A stretch of 64,000 bases of DNA from Gammaproteobacteria bacterium. Lineage in GTDB: Bacteria > Pseudomonadota > Gammaproteobacteria > Steroidobacterales > Steroidobacteraceae. The notes beneath the pieces are model-generated. The model was given only the letters and a program-made list of their open reading frames with translations, made no database searches and had not been told where the DNA came from. The stretch lies in the NCBI GenBank assembly GCA_027365225.1, contig DAHXNV010000008.1:21756-85755 (forward strand), in the 5' to 3' direction. Position numbers and translations under genes: made by a program. Positions 8,012 to 16,432 of this stretch are shown piece after piece (position 1 is the stretch's first letter; every line of letters begins with the position of its first letter).

Positions 8012-9202
8012 GTGAGCCGGCTGTGGGACAAAGGCGCGCCGCTCGATGAGCGGGTGCTGCGCTTCACCGCCGGGGAGGACTTCAGCCTCGATGAGCGGCT
8101 CATCGCCTATGACATCCGCGCGTCGATCGCGCATGCCGAGATGCTGCTCGAGCAGGGACTGCTTGCTCGGGCGGACCTCGAGGCCATTCGCGGCGGTCTG
8201 ACGGCGCTCGGGCAAGCCCATGCCCAAGGGCAGTGGCACGTTGAGCTACCCGACGAGGATGGGCACACCGCCCTGGAGCGCCGGTTGACTGAACGAATCG
8301 GTCCTGCGGGGGGCCGGGTCCATCTTGGGCGCTCGCGCAACGATCAGGTGCTCGCTGCCCTGCGGCTCTATCTGCGCGATGCGCTCGAGGACCTGAGCGC
8401 CGGCGCGATAGCGGTCGCGCAGGCCCTGGAGCGGCTCGGCGCGCGCGAGCAGACCACGGCGCTGCCGGGCTACACGCACATGCAGCAGGCGATGCCGAGC
8501 TCCGTGCCGTTGTGGGCGGGTGGCTTCGCCGCCGAGATCCGCGACGATGCCGAAGCCCTGCGCCACGTCCATCGCCGCCTGGGCCGCAATCCGCTCGGAT
8601 CGGCGGCCGGCTACGGCACCCCGGGGCTGCCGCTCGACCGCGAGGCGACGCGCGAGAAACTCGGCTTCGCGTCCGTGCAGGAACCGGTGACTGCCGTGCA
8701 GCTCTCCCGCGGCAAGGCTGAGGCGGAGCTGCTCTTCCACGTCACCATCCTGCTGCAGGACGTCGGACGCCTGGCCGCCGACGTGCTGCTCTTCTGTACG
8801 GAGGAATTCGGCTTCGTGCGCCTGCCGGAGGCGTTCACCACCGGCTCCTCGATCATGCCGCAGAAGCGCAATCCGGACCTCTTCGAGCTGATCCGCGGCC
8901 GCTCGGCCACCGCCCAGGCGTGCCTGCTGGAAGTCCTCGCCATCTGTGCCAAGCTGCCGTCAGGATATCAGCGCGATCTGCAGCTGTTGAAGTTTCCGCT
9001 GTTTCGCGCCATCGATCTGGCGTTGGAGACCCTGGGCATCCTGCCCGCCGCGCTCGATGCGCTCTCGTTCCGGACCGAGCGTATCCGGTTGGATCCGGCC
9101 ATCCACGCTGCCGAGGAAGCCAACCGCCTCGTCGTGCGCGAAGGCATCCCCTTCCGCGAGGCCTACCGCCGCGTGGCGGCGAAGCTGAAGGGATCGGGAT
9201 AG
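8012..9202 (+). CDS. argH: Argininosuccinate lyase
   Basis: 396 residues, beginning with GTG at 8012, one base after the argB stop. ArgH splits argininosuccinate into arginine and fumarate and ends the pathway. The fumarase/lyase signature GSSIMPQKRNPD is near residue 270, and HLGRSRNDQVLAALRLY and LPGYTHMQQAMPSS are present. The protein is shorter than the roughly 460 residues of the E. coli enzyme; the C-terminal helical domain is trimmed, but the catalytic serine loop is intact. It is the last gene of the operon. Confidence 0.92.
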   Translation: MSRLWDKGAPLDERVLRFTAGEDFSLDERLIAYDIRASIAHAEMLLEQGLLARADLEAIRGGLTALGQAHAQGQWHVELPDEDGHTALERRLTERIGPAGGRVHLGRSRNDQVLAALRLYLRDALEDLSAGAIAVAQALERLGAREQTTALPGYTHMQQAMPSSVPLWAGGFAAEIRDDAEALRHVHRRLGRNPLGSAAGYGTPGLPLDREATREKLGFASVQEPVTAVQLSRGKAEAELLFHVTILLQDVGRLAADVLLFCTEEFGFVRLPEAFTTGSSIMPQKRNPDLFELIRGRSATAQACLLEVLAICAKLPSGYQRDLQLLKFPLFRAIDLALETLGILPAALDALSFRTERIRLDPAIHAAEEANRLVVREGIPFREAYRRVAAKLKGSG

Positions 9203-9484
9203 ACGGGGTCCGCCGCTGCGCAGCGGGCACGCCCCTGGCGCCCCCTCGGCTCTCATGATCGCGAATCCCGTCTCGGCCGCCAGATCAGCAAGATCACCGG
9301 GAGCTGGCTTTTCAGGTGGTGCGCGAGCGCACGGCCGCAAAGCGTTCCTCCGCCGGTCGCATCGCCACCCCGGCGCGCGCCGGGCTGTCCAGCCGGTGCA
9401 CGCCGGGGCACGCGCATCCATCCACGAGCCGTTCGCCCGCGGCACCTCACTGGCGCGAGACGCCCGCTCAGAAAGCAGAGCGCT
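9203..9484. other. Intergenic region between convergent argH and the truncated haemoglobin
   Basis: About 280 bases of GC-rich sequence with no credible gene or RNA. I saw no clear intrinsic terminator with a T-run, although two transcripts converge here. Confidence 0.5.
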
Positions 9485-9916
9485 CTACTTGGTGACGATC
9501 TCGGGTTCCATCGCTGCGAGCTTGGCGAGCAGATTGTTCTGAGCCGTCATCGGGATGTGATGTTGGTCCATGGTACGAGTCAAGTCGCTGGCCAAGGCGT
9601 TGAAGGCGGCCTGGGTCACGCCGAGGTTCGCGTGGATGGCGTGCATGTTCATATTGAACTTGCAGCCGCCGCCCTCGAGATTGCAAAACTGTATGGTCAG
9701 TGCCGCCTTTAGTGCCGGAATACTCGTATGGGCGAAATAGGCGGCGATCCGGGGATCGGTTGTGACCCGGTTGACGAAGTCGTTGACCATGGATCGCATG
9801 CCGGCGAGCCCGCCGAATTGCCGAAAGTAGGAGGTGGAGGCCGAGGACACCGGCGAGAATGCCAAGCCTGCGGCAAGCACGCCACTCAGGAATGTTGTGG
9901 AGACAATGCGTTTCAT
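9485..9916 (-). CDS. Exported group I truncated haemoglobin
   Basis: 143 residues starting at MKRIVSTTF. The first 26 or so residues form a signal peptide ending near SSAS, so the globin is likely periplasmic, unlike most truncated haemoglobins, which are cytosolic. The globin part has QFGGLAGMRSMVNDFVNRV and DPRIAAYF, then the proximal histidine in MHAIHANLGVT, the truncated-globin pattern. Two extra cysteines lie in FCNLEGGGCKFN just before the F helix. Family members bind O2, NO or CO. The gene lies 20 bases downstream of the DUF3034 gene on the same strand, so they are probably cotranscribed. Alternative upstream starts would remove the signal peptide and look wrong. Confidence 0.85.
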   Translation of the reverse strand: MKRIVSTTFLSGVLAAGLAFSPVSSASTSYFRQFGGLAGMRSMVNDFVNRVTTDPRIAAYFAHTSIPALKAALTIQFCNLEGGGCKFNMNMHAIHANLGVTQAAFNALASDLTRTMDQHHIPMTAQNNLLAKLAAMEPEIVTK

Positions 9917-9936
9917 GTCAGGGTCACCTTGGTTGC

Positions 9937-10974
9937 TTAGAAGCTCGCAGTGAGCGAAACATAGGCGCCGTTCTGGCCCGGCAGCGAGGCAATATGGCCC
10001 AGATGTGCATAGGCGGCGGTAAGTGACAGGTGTCTGTTGAGGAACCAGGCGGCGAAAATATCCTGCCACGGATCGGTGCGACTTACGGCGTCGCCGAGCC
10101 CGTTGTAGCCGACCAATTGATTCTGAGGCATGGCGCGGAATTCATAGCCCACTGCTACTCGACGCGTGATGAATTGGGCAACGGAGATCCCGGGTTCCAG
10201 TCTATAACCGTGCGTGTAGCTGCCGTTGCGGCCGATGCCGCCAAAACCGAGCAGGCCATCCTGGTTGGCGTCGGTCACATCGAGAGTCAGGTTGACGAAT
10301 GTGTACCGTCCAAACAAGCCGTCAATAAAAAGCTTGCTTGCCGCAACGTAATAGTCCATGCCATCTGGCCGAGCCCCAATCGCATCGATCGTGGCGCCAT
10401 TTTCGTTGTGGTGATAGCGCAATCCGACGGAGATTTCGGGCATGAGCGTGTTCTGATCGTAAACTATGTGGCCATGTAGACGCACCTTTATCCCGATGAT
10501 GTCCTGTCTGAAGGCATAGTCATTGCCGAACTGTAACGGTGCGGGCAGCGCCGAGACTGGCGCGCCGAAGAAATTCCCGATGGCGGCATCGAGCGCCCCT
10601 CCGGTACGACCCAGAGTCAATTGCTGGTGTGCAAATGACAGTTCAACACGGTCGTATAGACCGATCGCGGCACCGAAGTCGTGCAGGCGGTAATTGGGCA
10701 GATTGACGTAAGTATATGCTGCCGTTCCGCCGATCTGATCGTTGGTTTCCTGGCCGGCAATCACTGCCCAGGGATTGATGCCACCCCCGGCCGATCCGTC
10801 TACGGAGGTAATGCCGCCAGTCCCGGCGAGGCGTCCGGCCGCGAACAACGCGTTCTGTGCCCAGACCCGCGGTGCAGCAGACATCGCAATCACGATCGCA
10901 ATGCTCGCTAGGCGTGCTATCCAGCGGCGCTCCCGTGAACGACGCTCGGATGCTGATCGGTTCCGATTCGACAT
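9937..10974 (-). CDS. DUF3034-family outer-membrane protein
   Basis: 345 residues. After a basic N-terminus comes a hydrophobic signal segment (about 20-40) ending in WAQ. The mature part shows alternating beta-strand patterns and ends in aromatic-terminated VSLTASF, as in outer-membrane barrels. The block ITSVDGSAGGGINPWAVIAG followed by DRVELSFAHQ is typical of DUF3034. The function of that family is unknown. An AAGGGGG ribosome-binding site lies just ahead of the ATG. The following gene is the exported haemoglobin, which suggests a shared envelope role, perhaps in handling gas or nitrogen oxides (inference). Confidence 0.8.
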   Translation of the reverse strand: MSNRNRSASERRSRERRWIARLASIAIVIAMSAAPRVWAQNALFAAGRLAGTGGITSVDGSAGGGINPWAVIAGQETNDQIGGTAAYTYVNLPNYRLHDFGAAIGLYDRVELSFAHQQLTLGRTGGALDAAIGNFFGAPVSALPAPLQFGNDYAFRQDIIGIKVRLHGHIVYDQNTLMPEISVGLRYHHNENGATIDAIGARPDGMDYYVAASKLFIDGLFGRYTFVNLTLDVTDANQDGLLGFGGIGRNGSYTHGYRLEPGISVAQFITRRVAVGYEFRAMPQNQLVGYNGLGDAVSRTDPWQDIFAAWFLNRHLSLTAAYAHLGHIASLPGQNGAYVSLTASF

Positions 10975-11360
10975 GATGTGCCCCCTTGTTCAAGCAGGAT
11001 TGCGGAACTTGTCCGGCTCTCAGGGGCACATACGGACAACCCGCTCTGGCGGATGCAGGTGTTACGCAAAAGATATTTCCTGACGCGATCCTCGTGGCGC
11101 AGACTGGGCTGCCGCCGGCAGCGACGAACGCTATCGTGTGCTCGATGATCTGATGGCGCCCGTCGAGAGGCTCAATGCAACCTGGCCGCAGCGGGCACCG
11201 TGCGCCGATGGCGGCAAAATACGGCTCTGAGCGTCCTTCGCCGCGGCGCGCCCACCCTCCCGGCGTCCCGTTCGGGCGGTATGCCCTGAGGCCGGTCCCG
11301 TGCGCTGCGCGATGAGAATTCCGCGCGGCCTCGCGGCGGCGGTTGAGGCATAATACGGCC
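10975..11360. other. Divergent intergenic region (DUF3034 / algZ)
   Basis: About 390 bases between divergent genes. It must hold both promoters. A CATAAT at 11349-11354 could be part of a promoter, but it lies only a few bases from the algZ start. No RNA gene or repeat was seen. Confidence 0.45.
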
Positions 11361-12488
11361 GTGATCGGCCAAGTGCGCTCTCAGATCCTGCCGCGGCCGG
11401 CGCCACCGGACCGGGCCTTCCGTGGTGGCGATGCCTTCTATCTGCCGAATTTCTGCGCTTCGCGGGCAGCGTTCACCATCGTCGTCGTGGCGGAGCTGAC
11501 CGCCATCGTGGTGTCGATCGCCCGCAGCGCGGCGCAGGGCTTCTGGTCGGAACTGGCGCTCAGCTCGCTGTTTCTCCTGTGGGTTGGACTGCTGTCCGCG
11601 GCGCTGCTGTGCGTGCTGCGCCCGCTGCTCGCGCGCCTCGGGGTGCAACGCGGCTCGAGCGTCGCATTGGCGCTGATGATCGCGGTGGTCGCGGCGGTGT
11701 CGGCCGGCGTGTTTCTGCTCGGCCAGACACATCTGGTGCGCGCCGCCGGCGCGGACTCGCTGTTCCCGCGGCGCTTCGGGCCGTTCGTGCTGCGCAACAC
11801 GACGATCGGTTTCGTCATCGCCGCGGTGACGCTGCGCTATTTCTACGTCACGCATCAATGGCGACGCAACATCGAGCTGCGCGCCGCGGCGCGCGTGCAC
11901 GCCCTGCAGGCGCGCATCCGGCCGCACTTCCTGTTCAACAGCATGAACACCATCGCCGCGTTGACGCGCAGCGAGCCGCGCGCGGCCGAGCAGGCCGTGC
12001 AGGATCTGGCCGACCTCTTCCGCGCCTCCCTTGCCGAGCCGCTCGCGACCATAACGCTTGCCGATGAGCTCGAGATCGCCCGCACCTATCAGCGCATCGA
12101 GCAGCTGCGCCTCGGCGAGCGGCTGCGCGTGGCCTGGCATGTCGAGGCCCTGCCGCTCGATGCGCGAGTGCCGGGACTGCTGCTGCAGCCGCTGCTCGAG
12201 AACGCAATCTATCACGGCATCGAGCCGCGCCCGGCCGGTGGCACCGTCGAGATCAACGGCGAGCGCACCGGCGAGCTGCTCTGGCTGGTGGTGCGCAATC
12301 CAGTCGGTGTGCCGGTGCGCGAGCGAGAGGGCAATCAGCTCGCACTGCAGAATATCCGTGAGCGCCTGACGCTGCACTACGGCGAGCGGGCGCTGCTGAA
12401 GGCCGGTCGTTTCGACGAGGAATACATCGTGACGCTGCGTTTTCCGTACCTTCGGGCGCTGGCGCCTGCGGGCAGCGCGCGCGACTGA
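11361..12488 (+). CDS. algZ: LytS/AlgZ-type sensor histidine kinase
   Basis: About 375 residues. Four hydrophobic segments fill residues 25-165, followed by the His_kinase domain with the phospho-acceptor motif RPHFLFNSMNT. The C-terminal ATPase part carries LLLQPLLENAIYHGIE (N-box) and the glycine-containing NQLALQNIRERL. This class phosphorylates LytTR regulators. The gene is 9 bases upstream of an AlgR-like regulator, as in Pseudomonas, where AlgZ/AlgR controls alginate and type IV pili. I chose GTG 11361 because GAGG lies 12 bases upstream; TTG 11343 is an alternative. Confidence 0.85.
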   Translation: MIGQVRSQILPRPAPPDRAFRGGDAFYLPNFCASRAAFTIVVVAELTAIVVSIARSAAQGFWSELALSSLFLLWVGLLSAALLCVLRPLLARLGVQRGSSVALALMIAVVAAVSAGVFLLGQTHLVRAAGADSLFPRRFGPFVLRNTTIGFVIAAVTLRYFYVTHQWRRNIELRAAARVHALQARIRPHFLFNSMNTIAALTRSEPRAAEQAVQDLADLFRASLAEPLATITLADELEIARTYQRIEQLRLGERLRVAWHVEALPLDARVPGLLLQPLLENAIYHGIEPRPAGGTVEINGERTGELLWLVVRNPVGVPVREREGNQLALQNIRERLTLHYGERALLKAGRFDEEYIVTLRFPYLRALAPAGSARD

Positions 12489-12497
12489 CGGCCGCCC

Positions 12498-13229
12498 ATG
12501 CTCAGGGTGCTCATCGTCGATGACGAGCCGCCGTCCCGCGAGCGGCTCGGTCAGCTGCTCGATGAAATCGGCGGCGTGCAGATCGCCGGGCAGGCCGCCA
12601 CGGGGCTCGAGGCGCTCGAGCAGGCGGCGCGTCTGGCGCCGGATGTCGTGCTGCTCGATGTGCGCATGCCCGGCTTGGACGGTATCGAGACGGCGCGTTA
12701 CTTGAACGTTCTGCACGAACCGCCCGCGATCATCTTCACCACCGCGTACGATCAATACGCGGTCCATGCGTTCGAGACGCACGCGGCGGGCTATCTCCTC
12801 AAGCCCATCCGCAAGGACAAGCTCGCGGCGGCACTCGCGCATGCAGGACGGTTGACGCGGCCGCAACTGCGGCAGCTGGCCGCAACCACCGGCGCGCGGG
12901 GCCGAACACATGTCGCGGCGCGGCGCCGCGATCAGGTCAGCCTGATCGCCGTGGAGGAGATTCTCTATTTCCAGGCGGATCAGAAATACACCACGGTTCG
13001 GCACACTCAGGGCGAGGACCTGATCGAGGAGTCGCTGCGCACGCTCGAGGAGGATCTCGGGGAGAATTTCGTGCGCATCCATCGCAATACACTGGCCAAT
13101 ACCCGCTACCTGCAGCGCATCGTGCGTGACGCGGACGGGCACTACTGCGTCCTGCTGCGCGGGTGCTCCACCCCGTTGCCGGTCAGCCGCCGCCTGGCCG
13201 GGGAGCTGCGCGAGCGGTTCAGGGTCTGA
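12498..13229 (+). CDS. algR: LytTR response regulator AlgR
   Basis: 243 residues. The receiver domain (about 1-120) begins LRVLIVDDEPPSRERL, with the phospho-acceptor Asp in VVLLDVRMPGLDG near residue 54 and the conserved Lys in YLLKPIRKDKL. A LytTR DNA-binding domain occupies about 140-243 (VEEILYFQADQKYTTV, NFVRIHRNTLAN). It is the partner of the kinase just upstream. The pair commonly regulates surface motility and exopolysaccharide genes in related species; targets here are unknown. dapF follows 21 bases downstream. Confidence 0.9.
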   Translation: MLRVLIVDDEPPSRERLGQLLDEIGGVQIAGQAATGLEALEQAARLAPDVVLLDVRMPGLDGIETARYLNVLHEPPAIIFTTAYDQYAVHAFETHAAGYLLKPIRKDKLAAALAHAGRLTRPQLRQLAATTGARGRTHVAARRRDQVSLIAVEEILYFQADQKYTTVRHTQGEDLIEESLRTLEEDLGENFVRIHRNTLANTRYLQRIVRDADGHYCVLLRGCSTPLPVSRRLAGELRERFRV

Positions 13230-13250
13230 CCGCGGGCCGGCAGTTACGGT

Positions 13251-14093
13251 ATGCTCGCGCCGATGCGCATCGGCTTCACCAAGATGCATGGCCTCGGCAA
13301 CGACTTCGCGGTGTTCGATGCGCCGGCCGGGCCCGCACCCCTTGCGCAGGCGCAGCTGCGCCGGCTCGCCGACCGTCACACCGGCATCGGTTTCGATCAG
13401 GCGTTGCTGCTGCAACCGCCGCAGCGAGCCGGAACGGACGCGTTTTACCGCATCTTCAACGCCGATGGGCGCGAAGTGGAGCAGTGCGGCAACGGTGCGC
13501 GCTGCGTTGCCGCACTGATCGCCGGGCGCGGCGCCGGGCGCGGCGGCGGCGTCACGCTCGACAGTCCGGCCGGGTTGGTGCACGCGCGTGTGCGGCCCGG
13601 CGGGCCGGTTTCGGTGGACATGGGGGCGGTGCGCTTCGAACCGGCTGCCCTGCCGTTCGATGCGCCACAGGAGGCCGACCGCTATCGGCTCGAGGTCGAG
13701 GGCGAGGCGCTCGAGATCGGCGCGGTCTCGATCGGCAATCCCCATGCCGTGCTCCTCGTCGACTCGGTCGACACCGCGCCGGTGGCACGCCTGGGCCCGG
13801 CGATCGAGCATCATCGGCGCTTCCCCAAACGGGTCAACGCCGGGTTCATGCAGGTGCTGGACCGCGCGCGCGTCCGTCTGCGCGTGTACGAGCGCGGCGC
13901 CGGCGAGACGCTCGCCTGCGGCACGGGCGCATGCGCGGCGGTGGCGGTCGGACGCCGTTGGGGCCTGCTCGATCGCGACGTCAGCGTCGGCGCGCGCGGC
14001 GGCGAGCTGCTCGTCAGCTGGGGTGGTCCCGGCGAGTCCATCTGGTTGACCGGACCGGCCCAAGTGGCCTTCGAAGGCCATATCGATCTATGA
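13251..14093 (+). CDS. dapF: Diaminopimelate epimerase
   Basis: 280 residues from ATG 13251; ATG 13263 (MRIGFTKMHG) is equally credible and gives the usual N-terminus. DapF converts LL- to meso-diaminopimelate for lysine and peptidoglycan. The two catalytic cysteines are in NADGREVEQCGNGARC and in LACGTGACAAVAV. KMHGLGNDFAVFD and NAGFMQVLD are family blocks. The order dapF-DUF484-xerC matches many gammaproteobacteria; lptM, often just upstream in them, is instead at 24847 here. Confidence 0.93.
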   Translation: MLAPMRIGFTKMHGLGNDFAVFDAPAGPAPLAQAQLRRLADRHTGIGFDQALLLQPPQRAGTDAFYRIFNADGREVEQCGNGARCVAALIAGRGAGRGGGVTLDSPAGLVHARVRPGGPVSVDMGAVRFEPAALPFDAPQEADRYRLEVEGEALEIGAVSIGNPHAVLLVDSVDTAPVARLGPAIEHHRRFPKRVNAGFMQVLDRARVRLRVYERGAGETLACGTGACAAVAVGRRWGLLDRDVSVGARGGELLVSWGGPGESIWLTGPAQVAFEGHIDL

Positions 14094-14109
14094 GGAGCTG
14101 CCACTCATC

Positions 14110-14820
14110 ATGACAACACGCGAAGCCCACGGAATCACCGCGAGCGAGGTGGACGAGGAGTCCATCGCCGCGTTCCTGCAACTCAACCCGGATTTCTTCG
14201 AGCGCCACCAGGGATTGCTGCTGCGACTGCGGCTGCCGCATGCGCGCGGCGGCTCGACCATCTCGCTCGTGGAGCGTCAGATCGAAGTCATGCGCGAGAA
14301 GCATGCGCAGCTGGAGGGCAGGCTCGCCGAGCTGCTCGCCGTCGCCCGCGCCAACGATGTCGTCGCCGACAAGCTGCACCGCTTCACGCGCCGGCTGCTG
14401 TTGGCCGGCAGTCGCGCGGATGCGATCGGGCGGATCGAGACCAGCCTGCGCGAGGACCTCGACGCCTATCACAGTGTGCTGCTGCTGGTCGGGGAATACC
14501 CGGATCTGGCGCCGCAGCGCTTCGTGCATGCCGTCAGTCCGGAAAGCCCGGCGCTGAAGTCCTTCGAGACGCTCTTCAGCGGTGGCAAGCCGCGCTGTGG
14601 TCAGGTGCGTGATTCGCAGCGCGAGCTGCTGTTCGGACCGGACTCGGCGCAGATCGCCTCGGTGGCGCTCGTGCCGCTGATCGACAAGGGCGCGCCGCTC
14701 GGTCTGCTGAGCCTCGGCAGTCCCGATCGCGACCGATTCCATCCGGGCATGAGCACCGAATTCCTGGCCCGCATGGCGGACCTGATCGTCGATGCCCTGA
14801 CGCTGCGCCGCAGTGCCTGA
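14110..14820 (+). CDS. DUF484 family protein
   Basis: 236 residues. The N-terminal helical part contains FLQLNPDFFERHQGLLLRL, typical of DUF484, then a coiled coil (about 55-95) and a GAF-like C-terminal domain (LVPLIDKGAPLGLLSLGSPD). The molecular role is not established. It is conserved between dapF and xerC in many gammaproteobacteria. A GAGGAG ribosome-binding site precedes the ATG, and its end overlaps the xerC start by 8 bases, so the two are translationally linked. Confidence 0.88.
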   Translation: MTTREAHGITASEVDEESIAAFLQLNPDFFERHQGLLLRLRLPHARGGSTISLVERQIEVMREKHAQLEGRLAELLAVARANDVVADKLHRFTRRLLLAGSRADAIGRIETSLREDLDAYHSVLLLVGEYPDLAPQRFVHAVSPESPALKSFETLFSGGKPRCGQVRDSQRELLFGPDSAQIASVALVPLIDKGAPLGLLSLGSPDRDRFHPGMSTEFLARMADLIVDALTLRRSA

Positions 14821-15796
14821 GCGCCAAGCGGCCGCGGCGGTGGCGATGAGTCCGGAGGCAAGCGACTGGTTGGAGCGCTTCCGGCGCTACCTCGCGAACG
14901 AGCGGCGCGCATCATCGCACACCGTCTCGAGCTACCTGCGCGACCTGCGCGCGCTGAGCGCATTCTGCGCTCGCGAGGGAATTCCGCGGTGGAGCGACCT
15001 CGATGCCGTGCGGGTGCGCATGTTCGCCGCGACAGCGCATGCCGGCGGGCTGGCCCCGCGCAGCGTCCAGCGGCGCCTCTCGGCGGTGCGCAGCTTCTAC
15101 GATTTCCTGTTGCGCGAGGCCCAGGTGCAGCGCGAGCGGGGCGCTGCCGGCGCGGGTGGCGATCTGCGGGCGCTGCGGGGCAATCCGGCGCTCGAGGTGC
15201 GCGCGCCCAAGGCCGCGCGCCGCCTTCCCGGTACGCTCGACGCGGACCAGATGGCGCGGTTGCTGGCCATCACGGATACCACGCCCCTTGCGGTTCGCGA
15301 CTGCGCCATGATGGAGCTGCTGTACTCCTCGGGACTGCGGCTCGCCGAGCTCACCGGGCTCGATCTCGAGCATCTCGATCTGTGCGACCGCACCGTACGC
15401 GTGCTCGGCAAGGGCCGCAAGGAACGGATCGTGCCCGTCGGAGGCAAGGCCGTGCAGGCCCTCGAGCGCTGGCTGAAGCAGCGCGCGGCCTGGACGGCCG
15501 GGGACGAGCAGGCGCTGTTCCTCGGGCGCGGCGGGGGGCGGCTCGGCCGCCGGCAGATCGAGAAGCGCATCCTCTATTGGGCGCGCCGCCAGGGCCTGCC
15601 GCAGCACGTGTACCCGCATTTATTCCGCCATTCCTTCGCCTCGCACCTGCTCGAATCCGGCGCCGAGCTGCGTGGTGTGCAGGAGCTGCTCGGCCATGCC
15701 GATATCGCCACGACGCAGATATACACGCACCTTGATTTCCAGCATCTCGCCCGCATCTACGATGCGGCGCACCCGCGGGCGCGGCGCAAATCCTGA
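14813..15796 (+). CDS. xerC: Tyrosine recombinase XerC
   Basis: 327 residues from GTG 14813 (ATG 14846 also possible). The N-terminal SAM-like core-binding domain covers about 15-110, the catalytic domain the rest. Catalytic residues are visible: Arg in SSGLRLAELTGL, Lys in GKGRKERIVP, HLFRHSFASHLL, the His in LLGHADIATTQ and the nucleophile Tyr in IYTH. XerC with XerD resolves chromosome dimers at dif. The dapF-DUF484-xerC context favours XerC over a phage integrase. A longer than usual linker rich in Gly/Ala (about residues 105-120) separates the domains. Confidence 0.92.
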   Translation: MPERQAAAAVAMSPEASDWLERFRRYLANERRASSHTVSSYLRDLRALSAFCAREGIPRWSDLDAVRVRMFAATAHAGGLAPRSVQRRLSAVRSFYDFLLREAQVQRERGAAGAGGDLRALRGNPALEVRAPKAARRLPGTLDADQMARLLAITDTTPLAVRDCAMMELLYSSGLRLAELTGLDLEHLDLCDRTVRVLGKGRKERIVPVGGKAVQALERWLKQRAAWTAGDEQALFLGRGGGRLGRRQIEKRILYWARRQGLPQHVYPHLFRHSFASHLLESGAELRGVQELLGHADIATTQIYTHLDFQHLARIYDAAHPRARRKS

Positions 15797-15844
15797 TGCG
15801 CGGGATCTGGGCGATACCCGCTGACTCGACCCGGCGAGCAATTC

Positions 15845-16408
15845 ATGACTGATCGCACATCCTGCTTCGATCCGCACGGCACGACCATCCTCGGCGTCCG
15901 CCGCAACGGCAGCGTCGCCCTCGGGGGCGACGGCCAGGTGACACTGGGCAACACAGTGATGAAGGGCAATGCCCGCAAGGTGCGCCGCCTGTACAACGAC
16001 AAGGTGCTCGCCGGCTTCGCCGGCGGCACCGCCGATGCGTTCACGCTGTTCGAGCGCTTCGAGGGCAAGCTGGAGAAATACGGTAACCTGACCCGCGCGG
16101 CCATCGAGTTGGCCAAGGATTGGCGTGCCGACCGGTATCTGCGCCGTCTCGAGGCACTGCTGCTGGTCGGGGATCCGGCCAAGCTTTTGGTGATCTCCGG
16201 GAACGGGGACGTCATCGAGCCGGAATTCGAGGCGGCCGCCATCGGTTCCGGCGGACAGTTCGCCCTGTCGGCCGCGCGGGCGCTGCTGGCGGCCTCGGAA
16301 CTTCCCGCCCGCGACATTGTCCAGCGTTCACTCGAGATCGCCGCCGACATCTGCATCTATACCAACCGCAATCTGACCATCGAGGAACTGCGGCACGACG
16401 CGTCCTGA
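15845..16408 (+). CDS. hslV: ATP-dependent protease subunit HslV
   Basis: 187 residues. HslV is the proteasome-like peptidase partner of HslU. The N-terminal nucleophile threonine is in [19 protein letters not shown]. Unlike the E. coli protein, which starts directly at Met-Thr-Thr, this one has 12 extra residues ending HG before the Thr, so a propeptide must be removed to expose the nucleophile. Similar short HG-ending propeptides occur in other proteobacterial Hsl[18 protein letters not shown] and [16 protein letters not shown] are family blocks. hslU follows 24 bases later. Confidence 0.93.
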   Translation: MTDRTSCFDPHGTTILGVRRNGSVALGGDGQVTLGNTVMKGNARKVRRLYNDKVLAGFAGGTADAFTLFERFEGKLEKYGNLTRAAIELAKDWRADRYLRRLEALLLVGDPAKLLVISGNGDVIEPEFEAAAIGSGGQFALSAARALLAASELPARDIVQRSLEIAADICIYTNRNLTIEELRHDAS

Positions 16409-16432
16409 GGGACTCGGCGGACGCCCTACATC

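Noticed and set aside
11172..14081. A 969-codon minus-strand frame across algZ, algR and dapF
   Set aside because: Arg/His-rich composition without any domain, opposite three well-defined genes.
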